A DNA stretch of 56,355 nucleotides from DASZHJ01 sp035581425 (GTDB lineage: Bacteria > Pseudomonadota > Alphaproteobacteria > ATCC43930 > CGMCC-115725). The translations under genes and the position numbers were made by a program. The notes under the pieces were generated by a model. That model worked only from the letters and a program-made list of their open reading frames with translations, was not told where the DNA came from and made no database searches. The stretch lies in the NCBI GenBank assembly GCA_035581425.1, contig DATJVP010000103.1:1-56355 (forward strand), in the 5' to 3' direction. How positions within the stretch are numbered: the first letter of the stretch is position 1; each line of letters begins with the position of its first letter. This document shows, one piece after another, positions 25,368 through 33,971 of this stretch.

Positions 25368-26255
25368 ATGGATCTGGCCTCGCTCAGGGAGCGTCTCGAG
25401 GCACGTTTCCCGAAACTCAGCCCTCAGCTCCAACGAGCGGCCCGTTACGTATTGGATCATCCCGAGGAGATCGCACTCAGCTCCATGCGCCGCGTCGCAG
25501 CGAAGATCGGCGTTACGCCGTCGACGATGGTGCGCCTTGCGCGCGACATCGATCTCCCGGGATACGAGGCTTTCCGGAGCCCCTTCAGCCTTTGGCTGCG
25601 TGATCGTGAGCAATCCCTGACCGGCCGCGTGCGGGAACTGCGCAAGCGCGCGCGCCACAGCGAGACCGCAGCCCTCATCAGCGACATCATGAGCGGCGAA
25701 CTCGCGGATCTGCAACGGGCCTACACCTCTCTGGGCGAGGCGAAGCTCGCCTCCGCGGAGCGGCTCCTCGCCTCCGCTCCGCGGATCTTCGTGATCGGCG
25801 TGCGGAGCCTCTACCCCGTCGCGTTCTACTTTCACTATGCTTGCCGCATGTTCCTCGACACGACGATCCTTCTCACCGGTCAAGGCGGAAGCTTCGCCGA
25901 CGAGCTCCGTCGCGTCGACAAGCGCGACGTCATCCTCGCCGTCGGCTACGAGCCCTATCCGCGCGACCTCATGCGCGCCGTCGATTTCGCCGTTGAGCTC
26001 GGCGGTAAGGTGATCGCGATCACCGACAGCAGCGTCTCGCCGCTGGCTCGTCGCTCCGCTCTTTCGCTGGTCGTCAGGGCGAACGGTCCCTCCGTCTTCC
26101 CCTCCATTGTGCCGGCCCTTTCCGTCGCGCAGACTCTCGTCGCGTTGCTGCTCGCGCGCAGCGGTAACGGGGCATTGCGACGTATCGCAAGCAGCGAGCA
26201 TCAGTTGCGCAGCCTCGGCGTCTTCATGGAGACCGGCGACCGCCGGCACAAATGA
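25368..26255 (+). CDS. RpiR-family transcriptional regulator (HTH + SIS domain)
   Basis: 295-residue regulator. The N-terminal RpiR helix-turn-helix (SPQLQRAARYVLDHPEEIALSSMRRVAAKIGV onward) occupies roughly residues 1-80. A SIS ligand-binding domain (RIFVIGVRSLYPVAFYF, about 140-250) would bind a phosphosugar or related metabolite. The frame extends upstream to 24948, but ATG at 25368 has GGAGG at the right distance and the upstream extension is antisense to the SDR gene. It probably controls the divergent SDR and the SDR-importer C operon that begins 101 bp downstream. Confidence 0.9.
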   Translation: MDLASLRERLEARFPKLSPQLQRAARYVLDHPEEIALSSMRRVAAKIGVTPSTMVRLARDIDLPGYEAFRSPFSLWLRDREQSLTGRVRELRKRARHSETAALISDIMSGELADLQRAYTSLGEAKLASAERLLASAPRIFVIGVRSLYPVAFYFHYACRMFLDTTILLTGQGGSFADELRRVDKRDVILAVGYEPYPRDLMRAVDFAVELGGKVIAITDSSVSPLARRSALSLVVRANGPSVFPSIVPALSVAQTLVALLLARSGNGALRRIASSEHQLRSLGVFMETGDRRHK

Positions 26256-26356
26256 TCTTTCTGGTTGACCGATTGGAACAAGTGTAGCACGCTTTTGGGA
26301 AACCAATAAAGGACGGCCGTTTCGGAATCCGCCGAGCGGCGAAGGCGGGAGGAGCA

Positions 26357-27106
26357 ATGTCGACGCACGACTTCGACGGCCAAGTCGCGGTGGTGACGGG
26401 GGCGGCGCGCGGTCTCGGATTCTCAATCTCGACAATGCTGGCGGAGCGCGGCGCGCGGGTTTTCATGGTGGATCGCGATCGCGCCGGGCTCGAGCGCGCC
26501 TCCGAAAAGCTGGTTGGCCGCGGCCTCGAGGTCCTGGCGTCGGCGACCGATGCGATATCCGAGACCGATCTCGCGGCTTTGCGCCGACGGATCGAGACGG
26601 AGGCGCGGGGGCGTCTGGATATCCTCATCAACAATGCCGGCGGCTGGCGTTACGCGACGCTCCGCGAGATCACGGTCGCAGATTGGGACTGGACCTTCGA
26701 CGTCAACGTGAAATCCGCCTTTCTTGCGACGCGGGTCCTGATGGACCTGATGCTGGCACGCGGGTACGGGCGGATTGTGAACATCGCTTCGACCGATGCA
26801 TACCGGCCGAAGGTGAAACTGCCGCACTATGCAGCGGCGAAAGCCGCGGTGGTGAGCCTCACGAAGTCGATCGCAGAGGAGCTGGCACCGCAGGGGATCC
26901 TCGTCAATGCGGTGAGCCCGGGCGCCATCGCGACCGAGACAGCGAAGAGCCAGGGGTGGCTTGCCGAACGTATCCCGATGATCCCAGTTCGCCGGGCCGC
27001 GGAGCCCGAGGATATCGCGGAAGTCGTGCTGTTTTTGGCATCGCCAAGGAATCGCTTCGTCGTCGGCGAGACCGTCGTCGCGAACGGAGGAATGCTGATG
27101 GTCTGA
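26357..27106 (+). CDS. Short-chain dehydrogenase/reductase 2
   Basis: 249-residue classical SDR. TGAARGLG (residues 14-21), NNAG (92-95) and the S145, Y158, K162 catalytic set are present. The strong ribosome site GGGAGGAGC precedes ATG at 26357. It opens the operon that continues with importer C, 35 bp upstream of the binding-protein gene. The 101-bp leader (26256-26356) contains a TTGACC hexamer at 26265-26270 and a small TTGG-GAAA-CCAA repeat at 26295-26306, and probably holds the promoter. It likely oxidises or reduces the imported compound or its product. Confidence 0.91.
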   Translation: MSTHDFDGQVAVVTGAARGLGFSISTMLAERGARVFMVDRDRAGLERASEKLVGRGLEVLASATDAISETDLAALRRRIETEARGRLDILINNAGGWRYATLREITVADWDWTFDVNVKSAFLATRVLMDLMLARGYGRIVNIASTDAYRPKVKLPHYAAAKAAVVSLTKSIAEELAPQGILVNAVSPGAIATETAKSQGWLAERIPMIPVRRAAEPEDIAEVVLFLASPRNRFVVGETVVANGGMLMV

Positions 27107-27141
27107 GCGAAAATCCGAGTGACATCCGAGGGAGGCAAACC

Positions 27142-28203
27142 ATGACTAGCTCGAAGCGCGGCAGAGCCACTCGCATCGATCGCCGCACGCTCATCAAGTC
27201 CGCCGCTGCGGTCGCAGCGGTTGGGATGGTCGCCAAGCCCAATCTCATCCGTGCAAAGCCCGCGCAGATGGTGATCTCGACCGGCGGCGGCGCCCTGGAC
27301 GACGCGTATAAGGCGGCCTATTTCGGGCCCTGGACCACCAAGACCGGGATACCCATAACCACGGGTCCCAATACCGGCGCCAAGCTCAAGGCGATGGTCG
27401 AGCAGAAAGCCGTCGAGTGGGACGTCTCGCAGCAGCCCGCGGAACTCGCGGCGACGATGGCAAAGCAGGGCCTACTCGAGCCGCTCGACTACTCCATCAT
27501 AGACAAGTCCAAGTTGATCAAGGGCGTCGCCTTCGATCATTTCGTCATGTGCGATATCGCCGCCTATCACATCGCCTGGAACACGAAGCTGGTGAAGGCG
27601 GGATCGGAGCCCAAGGATTGGCCGGCGTTCTGGGCGTACTCGGGTCGTCGAGGGCTTTGGAAGCGTCCCTATCAGACAATGGAAGTCGCGTTGATGGGCG
27701 ACGGCGTCGACAAGGATAAGCTCTACCCGCTCGATATCGATCGCGCGCTGAAGAGCCTCGCCAAGATCAAGAGCAATATCTACTGGTGGGAGCGTGGCGC
27801 CCAGGTCGCGCAGATACTGATCGACGGCGAAGTCGAGATCACCGCAGCCTGGAACGGGCGCATCGCGGATCCAAAGAAATCCGGGGCGCCGGTCGACTTC
27901 CATCTCAATGAAGCGCTGCTGGTCGCGGATGCCTTCGTGGTTCCGAAGGGCGCTCCGAACAAGAAGGAGTCGATGGAGTTCATCGCCTTTGCGCTTTCCG
28001 CGGAGCCGCAATCGGTGTTTGCCCAAAGGCTCCCGTATGGACCGGTCAACGGCGATGCCCTGAAGCTGCTCTCGAAGGAGACGCTGGCGACGCTTCCGAG
28101 CGCGGAGGAGAACCTGAAGCGCTCGACCTTCCTCGATGTTAACTGGTGGGCGGATAACGGCGAGCGCGCGGAATCCGCCTTCAACAAATGGATCACGGGC
28201 TGA
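27142..28203 (+). CDS. ABC importer C, PotD-type periplasmic binding protein (Tat signal)
   Basis: 353-residue binding protein (COG0687-like). The signal has a twin-arginine motif DRRTLIKSAAAVAAVGM, with the mature part beginning near KPAQMVISTGGGALDDAYKAAYF. The open frame reaches back to 26683, but that part overlaps the SDR gene. ATG at 27142 is preceded by GAGGGAGG, which fixes the start. It is followed 13 bp later by the permease gene. The protein captures the cargo of importer C in the periplasm; ligand unknown. Confidence 0.91.
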   Translation: MTSSKRGRATRIDRRTLIKSAAAVAAVGMVAKPNLIRAKPAQMVISTGGGALDDAYKAAYFGPWTTKTGIPITTGPNTGAKLKAMVEQKAVEWDVSQQPAELAATMAKQGLLEPLDYSIIDKSKLIKGVAFDHFVMCDIAAYHIAWNTKLVKAGSEPKDWPAFWAYSGRRGLWKRPYQTMEVALMGDGVDKDKLYPLDIDRALKSLAKIKSNIYWWERGAQVAQILIDGEVEITAAWNGRIADPKKSGAPVDFHLNEALLVADAFVVPKGAPNKKESMEFIAFALSAEPQSVFAQRLPYGPVNGDALKLLSKETLATLPSAEENLKRSTFLDVNWWADNGERAESAFNKWITG

Positions 28204-28216
28204 GAGGCAAGAGGTG

Positions 28217-29083
28217 ATGGCTCTACCCGGCGAGGCGGCGGGACGGCGCGTCTGGACCTTCCAGCGCGGCAATGCGCTTCTGCTGCTTCCGCCGGGTCTC
28301 TTTCTCATAGTCTTCTTTTTCTGGCCACTGCTGCGTGTTGTCGTGCGCAGCTTCGTCGAGCCGCAGCTCGGTCTCGAGAATTACGCGACGGTGTTCGGCG
28401 CCGGCCCTTACCTCCGTGTACTCTGGACCACGATCGAGGTGGCGGGCCTAGTGACGCTGCTTTGCTTGCTCTTGGCATATCCGCTCGCCTATTTCGTCTC
28501 CCGCGCCCATGGCCGGCGCTTGAAGCTCCTGATGATCTTCGTGCTGGTGCCGCTCTGGACGAGTGTCGTCATTCGTTCCTTCGGCTGGATGATCGTGTTT
28601 CAGCGCCAAGGCGTCCTCAATGAGGCGCTCCAATCGCTGGGGTTAACCGAGGCACCCGTCACTTTCCTTCCGGGACCGCTCGCGGTCTATGTCGGCATGG
28701 TGCACATCATGCTGCCGTTCATGATCTTGCCGCTCGTGGCGTCGATGCGCGGGATCGATCGCACGCTGCTGCGCGCTGCTGACGTGCTTGGCGCGCCGCC
28801 GTATCGTCGGTTCCTGGAAGTGTTCCTACCGCTCTCGCTTCCGGGAGTCAGCGCCGGCGTCGCGCTCGTCTTCATGACCTCGCTGGGATTCTTCATCACG
28901 CCGGCGCTCCTCGGCGGGCCGCGGATGCTGATGGCTGCCGTGCTCATCGAGGAGAAGGCAAACGTTCAGTTGGATTGGGGATTGGCCTGCGCGCTCGCGA
29001 CGACCTTGCTGCTGATCACCACCGCCATCTACCTCCTCTATCTCAAGCTGATGCGCCGCGACGCATCGCTACCGGTAAGATGA
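28217..29083 (+). CDS. ABC importer C, PotB-type permease
   Basis: 288-residue membrane subunit. About six membrane segments are visible from residue 18. The EAA loop TLLRAADVLGAPPYRRFLEVFLPLSLPG and FFITPALLGGPRM are diagnostic. ATG at 28217 follows AGAGG, while the in-frame extension back to 28136 is antisense-like. Its stop overlaps the start of the next permease by 4 bp (ATGA at 29080-29083), so the two subunits are translationally coupled. Confidence 0.92.
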   Translation: MALPGEAAGRRVWTFQRGNALLLLPPGLFLIVFFFWPLLRVVVRSFVEPQLGLENYATVFGAGPYLRVLWTTIEVAGLVTLLCLLLAYPLAYFVSRAHGRRLKLLMIFVLVPLWTSVVIRSFGWMIVFQRQGVLNEALQSLGLTEAPVTFLPGPLAVYVGMVHIMLPFMILPLVASMRGIDRTLLRAADVLGAPPYRRFLEVFLPLSLPGVSAGVALVFMTSLGFFITPALLGGPRMLMAAVLIEEKANVQLDWGLACALATTLLLITTAIYLLYLKLMRRDASLPVR

Positions 29084-29925
29084 GCGGCACGCTCGGAAAC
29101 CGGATTCCTAGCTACGCCCTTGCGGCGTTTGTCACCCTCTTTTTTGCCTATTTGCTGCTGCCCTCGCTGATCATCGTGCCGATGTCCTTCAGCGGGCAGT
29201 CTTTCCTTTCCTTTCCGCCGTCGGGCTTCTCGCTGCGCTGGTACCAGGGGCTCGCAGCGGACATCGTATGGCGCAGTGCAGCCGCGAACAGCTTTCTGAT
29301 CGGCATTCCCGCGGCATTCATCGCCGTCGTGCTGGGAACGCTCTCGGCGCTCGCGGTGGAGCGGGGCGCGTTGCGTTGGTCGATGACCGCAATGGCTTTG
29401 ATCGTGGCGCCGATGATGCTTCCGCACGTGATCCTCGCGATCGGCCTCTACCCGGTCATGCTGGATCTCGGGCTATTGCGCGGATATCTCGGTGTCATCA
29501 TCGGTCACGCCGTCGTCGGACTCCCGCTGGTCTTCGTATCGGTCTCGGCCGCGCTTCGGAGTTACAGCCCAGCGCTCGAGCTCGCGGCCATGACCTGCGG
29601 GGCGAGCCCGCTTCGCTGCTTCCTCCACGTGACATTTCCGATGATACGCATGGGCATCGCTGGCGGCGGCATCCTCGCCTTCGCGGCGTCCTTTGACGAG
29701 CTCATGCTCGCGCTTTTCCTGACCGGCACCGGGACACGCACCCTGCCGCGGCTGATTTGGGAACAGCTCAACGATTTCCTCACTCCGATCGTCGCCGCCG
29801 TCGCAACATTGATCTTCGCCTTCTCGCTCCTGCTGCTTGCCATGCTCGCAGTCTTTGGCCGTGCCACGCGCAGCATGCAGGCTTCGCTCCCATTGGCCTC
29901 CGCCGAAGCGAGCGCGCATGGCTGA
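29080..29925 (+). CDS. ABC importer C, PotC-type permease
   Basis: 281-residue membrane subunit. The N-terminal membrane segment is followed by IIVPMSFSGQSFLSFPPSGFS. The EAA loop is LELAAMTCGASPLRCFLHVTFPMIRMG, and AASFDELMLALFLTG closes the family signature. ATG at 29080 is set by the ATGA overlap with the preceding permease. The ATPase start at 29918 lies inside its last codons (8-bp overlap), so the whole importer is a compact unit. Confidence 0.92.
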   Translation: MSGTLGNRIPSYALAAFVTLFFAYLLLPSLIIVPMSFSGQSFLSFPPSGFSLRWYQGLAADIVWRSAAANSFLIGIPAAFIAVVLGTLSALAVERGALRWSMTAMALIVAPMMLPHVILAIGLYPVMLDLGLLRGYLGVIIGHAVVGLPLVFVSVSAALRSYSPALELAAMTCGASPLRCFLHVTFPMIRMGIAGGGILAFAASFDELMLALFLTGTGTRTLPRLIWEQLNDFLTPIVAAVATLIFAFSLLLLAMLAVFGRATRSMQASLPLASAEASAHG

Positions 29926-31054
29926 GCCCCGAACAATCGAAGCTCAGTCGGGACGCGCTGCGGAAGAGGTGGAACGCGCCGGCGCCTCGCTGCGCCTCGA
30001 GGCGATCGAGAAGCGATATGGCACCCTCGCGGCCCTCGAGCCGACCGACCTCGAGGTGCGGCCCGGCGAATTCTTCGGACTCATCGGCCCCAGCGGCTCG
30101 GGCAAATCGACGTTACTGGGAATGATCGCGGGATTCGTACCGCCGAGCGGCGGCAGAATCCTGCTCAACGGTGCCGACATCGTGGGCTTGCCTCCCTATC
30201 GGCGCAATCTCGGCATGGTCTTTCAGAACTACGCTCTTTTCCCGCACATGTCGGTTGCAGAGAACATTGCCTTCCCACTTCGCATGAGAAGGCTCGAGCG
30301 CGGTGAGATTGAGGCGCGTGTGGCGCGGATGCTGGAGATCGTCCGCCTTGCCGGATATGCGGAACGGACGCCGGCGCAGCTCTCGGGCGGACAGCAGCAG
30401 CGCGTGGCGCTCGCCCGCGCGGCTTCCTACGATCCAACCCTATTGCTCATGGACGAACCCTTGGGAGCGCTCGACAAGAACCTGCGCGAGGAGATGCAAT
30501 ACGAGATAAAGCGCTTCCACCAGGCGATCGGCGCAACGATCCTGTACGTCACCCATGATCAGGACGAGGCGGCGACGATGTCGGACCGGATTGCGATCCT
30601 CAATCACGGCCGGGTCATGCAGGTCGGCCGCCCGCGCGAGCTCTACGAATCGCCGGCGAGCCGCTTCGTCGCGAGCTTCCTCGGCGAGGCCAATCTCTTC
30701 GAGGTCGCGGCGGTAAGCCAGACTCCGCCGATGCGCCTGCGCGTCGAGACCAAGGATGGTCTCACGCTCAGCGCCAACCAGCATCCGCAGCTCGAGGCCG
30801 ATGCCATTGTCTGCGTCCGTCCCGAAGCGATTCAGATCGCGAAGAACGCTGGTGCTGCAGCGAATGTAATTTCCGGCCAGGTGATCGACGTCGTCTATAC
30901 CGCCGGGAGTCTCCGATACCGTGTCGAAGTCGCGGGCGGGCGCATCGTTCTGGTACGCCGGCCGCTCCAGCGCCAATCCACGGTGATAGAGGTCGGGAGT
31001 CCCGTCTACCTCTCCTGGGACGTCGCCGACACCATCCTCGTACCGAATCCCTGA
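29918..31054 (+). CDS. ABC importer C, PotA-type ATPase
   Basis: 378-residue ATPase. About 25 extra N-terminal residues precede the domain, then Walker A GPSGSGKST, LSGGQQQR, Walker B LLMDEPLGALD and the VTHDQDEA H-loop. A TOBE-like domain occupies the last 130 residues. ATG at 29918 overlaps the preceding permease; an in-frame upstream start at 29837 is unlikely. It is followed after 17 bp by an SDR gene, so enzyme and transporter share one transcript. Confidence 0.93.
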   Translation: MAEPRTIEAQSGRAAEEVERAGASLRLEAIEKRYGTLAALEPTDLEVRPGEFFGLIGPSGSGKSTLLGMIAGFVPPSGGRILLNGADIVGLPPYRRNLGMVFQNYALFPHMSVAENIAFPLRMRRLERGEIEARVARMLEIVRLAGYAERTPAQLSGGQQQRVALARAASYDPTLLLMDEPLGALDKNLREEMQYEIKRFHQAIGATILYVTHDQDEAATMSDRIAILNHGRVMQVGRPRELYESPASRFVASFLGEANLFEVAAVSQTPPMRLRVETKDGLTLSANQHPQLEADAIVCVRPEAIQIAKNAGAAANVISGQVIDVVYTAGSLRYRVEVAGGRIVLVRRPLQRQSTVIEVGSPVYLSWDVADTILVPNP

Positions 31055-31071
31055 ACACTCGGAGTCCTGCA

Positions 31072-31833
31072 ATGCACGAAAACGCGCTCAACGATCGTAT
31101 CGCCCTCATCACCGGGGCCGGTGATGGAATGGGACGCCAGCATGCGCTTCTGATGGCCGAACGCGGGGCTGACATCGCGATCGTCGACATCAACAAGGGC
31201 GGTGCAGAGGAGACCGCCGCCGGCGTGCGTAAGCTAGGTCGCCGCGCCCTCGTCGTGGAAGCCGATGTGGCGCAAGTGGCGCAAGTCGAGAAGGCCACCG
31301 CCGCCGCGCAGCGCGAATTCGGGCGCGTCGACATCCTCGTCAACAACGCCGGTTATGGGCAGCGGGCGACGACGCCGGAGATCGGCGAGGCCGATTTCGA
31401 TCGAATGTTCGCGGTGCACGTGAAGGGATCGTTCTTCTTCACGCGCGCGCTGATCGGTGGAATGAAGGACCGGCGGCGTGGCAAGATCATCAACATCTCA
31501 TCGATCTGGGGCATGACCGGCGCACCGGTCGCCTCGCACTATTGCGCGGCGAAGGCCGCTCTGCTTGGTTTCACCAAGGCCTGGGCCAAGGAATTCGCGC
31601 CTTGGAACATACATGTCAATGCGGTGGCGCCAGGCGGTGTGCGCTCGGGCGGCCCGGTAAAGCTCGATAATCCGGAAATCCTCCGCGCCAAGGAGGAGAA
31701 GGTCCCGTTGAAGCGCTATTGCGATCCGCGCGAGATTTCCTACGCGGTCGCCTTCCTGGCCTCGCCGGAGGCGGATTTCATTACGGGACAGGTTATCTCG
31801 CCCAATGGGGGCGAAGTGATCGTGGGCATCTGA
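31072..31833 (+). CDS. Short-chain dehydrogenase/reductase 3
   Basis: 253-residue classical SDR. TGAGDGMG (14-21), NNAG (91-94), S144, Y157 and K161 form the full catalytic set. Its C-terminus FITGQVISPNGGEVIVGI closely matches SDR 1, a member of the same subfamily 6 kb away. It sits between the ATPase gene and the luciferase-like monooxygenase gene in the importer C operon. It probably interconverts a hydroxyl and keto group of the imported compound. Confidence 0.91.
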   Translation: MHENALNDRIALITGAGDGMGRQHALLMAERGADIAIVDINKGGAEETAAGVRKLGRRALVVEADVAQVAQVEKATAAAQREFGRVDILVNNAGYGQRATTPEIGEADFDRMFAVHVKGSFFFTRALIGGMKDRRRGKIINISSIWGMTGAPVASHYCAAKAALLGFTKAWAKEFAPWNIHVNAVAPGGVRSGGPVKLDNPEILRAKEEKVPLKRYCDPREISYAVAFLASPEADFITGQVISPNGGEVIVGI

Positions 31834-31850
31834 TATCAGGAAAACACGAC

Positions 31851-32951
31851 ATGCATTTCGGACTCTTCTGCCTCAATCCCCAGCGCGATGCCGCCAAGAG
31901 CCCGCGCGAGATTTATCGCGAGGCGCTCGATCAGGTCCGCATGGCGGAGCAGATCGGCTTCGATATCGCCTGGTTCGCCGAGCATCACTTTTCGAACTAC
32001 TGCCTGTGTCCATCGCCGGTGACGATGGCGACCTATATGGCGGGTCTCACCAAACGGATCAGGCTCGGAACCGCCGTGATCGTCGCGCCCCTCTATCATC
32101 CCCTGCGCATGCTCGAGGACGTCGCAGTGCTCGATCAGTTGAGCGACGGCCGCGCGGTGCTCGGGTTCGGCAGTGGCTATCAGCAATACGAGTTTCACAA
32201 ATTTGGCGTGGACCTCAAGGCCGGTCGTGACATTTTCCTCGAGACCATGGAGGTGACGGAGCAATTCATCGAGGCCGGCGCCGTCGACTACGCGGGAAAA
32301 CACATCAAAGTTCCAAAGACGCATTTCAGCATCCGCCTGCTGCAGCGCCGGCCCGCGATCTACGTGGCCGGGCTCGCCGGGGATCCCGAGACGCAAGCGC
32401 GGTCGGCGAACCGCGGCTATGTGCCGTTCTTCACGACGGGGTGGAACACCCTAGAGGACATTCGGAAGACCCGCGATAAGGTTGCCGCGGCCTATGCCGC
32501 CACTGGTGGTAAGCGTGACGATCCACCCTACGCCACGCAGCGCTATGTCTTCGTGACGGATGACCGGGATGAGGCACTTCGAGCGGCAGAAGGCGCGCGC
32601 TACATCCGCCGTGTCGCTCTCTCGATGCGCAATCAATACGCCCGCGTCCATGGCGCTTGGCTCGAGGAGATTCCAGCGCCCGATGAGCCGCCGCTGGAGA
32701 TGATTGCGGAACGGCTGATCGTGGGTAGTGCGGAGCGCTGCGCGGCGAAGCTCGTAGAGGAAATCACGGAGCTGCGGCCGACCCATATCAGTTGTTTCAT
32801 GGCGATCCCCGGCATCGAGCCGCGCCGCATCCTCAAAAGCATGGAGCGATTCGGCGCGGAGGTGATGCCCGCGCTCTCGAAGCATTTCGGCGGTCTCGAA
32901 CGCATCGGCGCGGCCGAACCACGGTCGCCGATCGCGGCTGCCGCCGAATGA
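31851..32951 (+). CDS. Luciferase-like (LLM class) flavin-dependent monooxygenase
   Basis: 366-residue bacterial luciferase-fold flavoenzyme. The start MHFGLFCLNPQ, AEHHF at 43-47 and RLGTAVIVAPLYHPLRMLEDVAVLDQLSDGR are typical of FMNH2- or F420-dependent members. ATG at 31851 is 17 bp after the SDR stop and fits the family length; the longer frame from 31719 is antisense-like. LLM enzymes often cleave C-S or C-N bonds or carry out Baeyer-Villiger oxidations and need a flavin reductase, which is not obvious next door. It is last in the importer C operon. Confidence 0.88.
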   Translation: MHFGLFCLNPQRDAAKSPREIYREALDQVRMAEQIGFDIAWFAEHHFSNYCLCPSPVTMATYMAGLTKRIRLGTAVIVAPLYHPLRMLEDVAVLDQLSDGRAVLGFGSGYQQYEFHKFGVDLKAGRDIFLETMEVTEQFIEAGAVDYAGKHIKVPKTHFSIRLLQRRPAIYVAGLAGDPETQARSANRGYVPFFTTGWNTLEDIRKTRDKVAAAYAATGGKRDDPPYATQRYVFVTDDRDEALRAAEGARYIRRVALSMRNQYARVHGAWLEEIPAPDEPPLEMIAERLIVGSAERCAAKLVEEITELRPTHISCFMAIPGIEPRRILKSMERFGAEVMPALSKHFGGLERIGAAEPRSPIAAAAE

Positions 32952-33033
32952 GCGGAAGCTTAATACGCCGTTCTTCGAAAGCACGCCAAGAGTCGAATGA
33001 GCACCGCCCATTCGTCCTGCGGGCGTTGACCTT

Positions 33034-33942
33034 CTAGGTAGGCAACGGAGCTAGCCCGGCGCCCAATCGGTCAACAACCTTGGCGCCGAACGGTGTTGGC
33101 GAAATACAGGGGCTGCGAGGGTGAAACTCCGGCAGCGCCAGTCGCGTCGCCATGAAGCGCTTGCCGTAGCAGAGCATGTGCTCGGGCGAGTGCGTCATGA
33201 AATGGAGGAGGGGTAGAATCTCGCGATGAATGCGCTCGGCCTCCGCCTCGCCGGCGGACGTTGCCGAGCACATTGCCTCGTAAAGACGAACCTGAAGGTC
33301 GATGCAATCGGGTGCCGGGACGCAGCCAACGCAGCCGGCTCTGAGACTCATCGGCAGTTCCTTTCCGGCAAGGCCCGAGAACACGTCATAGACACCCTCG
33401 GTTTCTTCGATCGTCTGGCGAACGGCCGTGACGGGGCCTTCTCCCTTGAGCAGCCGGACATTCGGGTGATTGCGGTTGAGCGTCCGCAGACCAGCATTGG
33501 TCAGCCAGACGTCTAGGTTGACGGGGTTGTTTTGGATTGCCACCGGCACCGTAGCTTTCTCCGCGACAGCGCCGAAAAAGTGCACCAGTTCGGCCTCGGG
33601 TGCACCCTTTACCGGCGGAGGCTGGAGAATTACCCAGGCAGCCGATGCTGCCTCAGCCGCTCTCATGAATGCGATCTGCCCGGAGATGCTTGGCTCGGGG
33701 ACCGTAACCGCCAGCGGTACTCGGCCGGCAACGCTCTCCGCGACGTGCTCCAGGACCGTCAAGCGCTCGCGGACATCCATTTTGTTAAATTCGCCGACAA
33801 TGCCGAGAATTGCGATCCCGTGCGCGCCGGCCTCGATGCAGGCGTCGACCTGCCGGCGCATAGCCGCGCGATCAAGGTTCCCCGCCGCATCGAAGAAGGT
33901 GTAGAGCATCGGATAGATGCCGTGGAATCCTGTCTTTGCCAT
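33034..33942 (-). CDS. DapA-family (dihydrodipicolinate synthase/N-acetylneuraminate lyase) protein, atypical
   Basis: 302-residue TIM-barrel protein of the DapA family. The Schiff-base lysine K166 is present in VRLLKGEGP. The conserved tyrosine in the YN-x-P motif is a glutamine (Q137, IQNNP), and the usual G-T-T-G-E pyruvate-binding motif reads G-I-V-G-E (47-51). The reaction is therefore probably not dihydrodipicolinate synthesis; a keto-acid aldolase, dehydratase or deaminase role is more likely. ATG at 33942. It is the last gene of the importer D operon, 29 bp after the PotC-type permease. Confidence 0.88.
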   Translation of the reverse strand: MAKTGFHGIYPMLYTFFDAAGNLDRAAMRRQVDACIEAGAHGIAILGIVGEFNKMDVRERLTVLEHVAESVAGRVPLAVTVPEPSISGQIAFMRAAEAASAAWVILQPPPVKGAPEAELVHFFGAVAEKATVPVAIQNNPVNLDVWLTNAGLRTLNRNHPNVRLLKGEGPVTAVRQTIEETEGVYDVFSGLAGKELPMSLRAGCVGCVPAPDCIDLQVRLYEAMCSATSAGEAEAERIHREILPLLHFMTHSPEHMLCYGKRFMATRLALPEFHPRSPCISPTPFGAKVVDRLGAGLAPLPT

Positions 33943-33971
33943 GTCAGTCCGTCCTTGGATAGCCCGATCGA

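Noticed and set aside
26256..26356. Possible sigma-54 promoter upstream of the SDR-importer C operon
   Set aside because: TAGCACG followed by TGGG lacks the invariant -12 GC (TTGC) at correct spacing.
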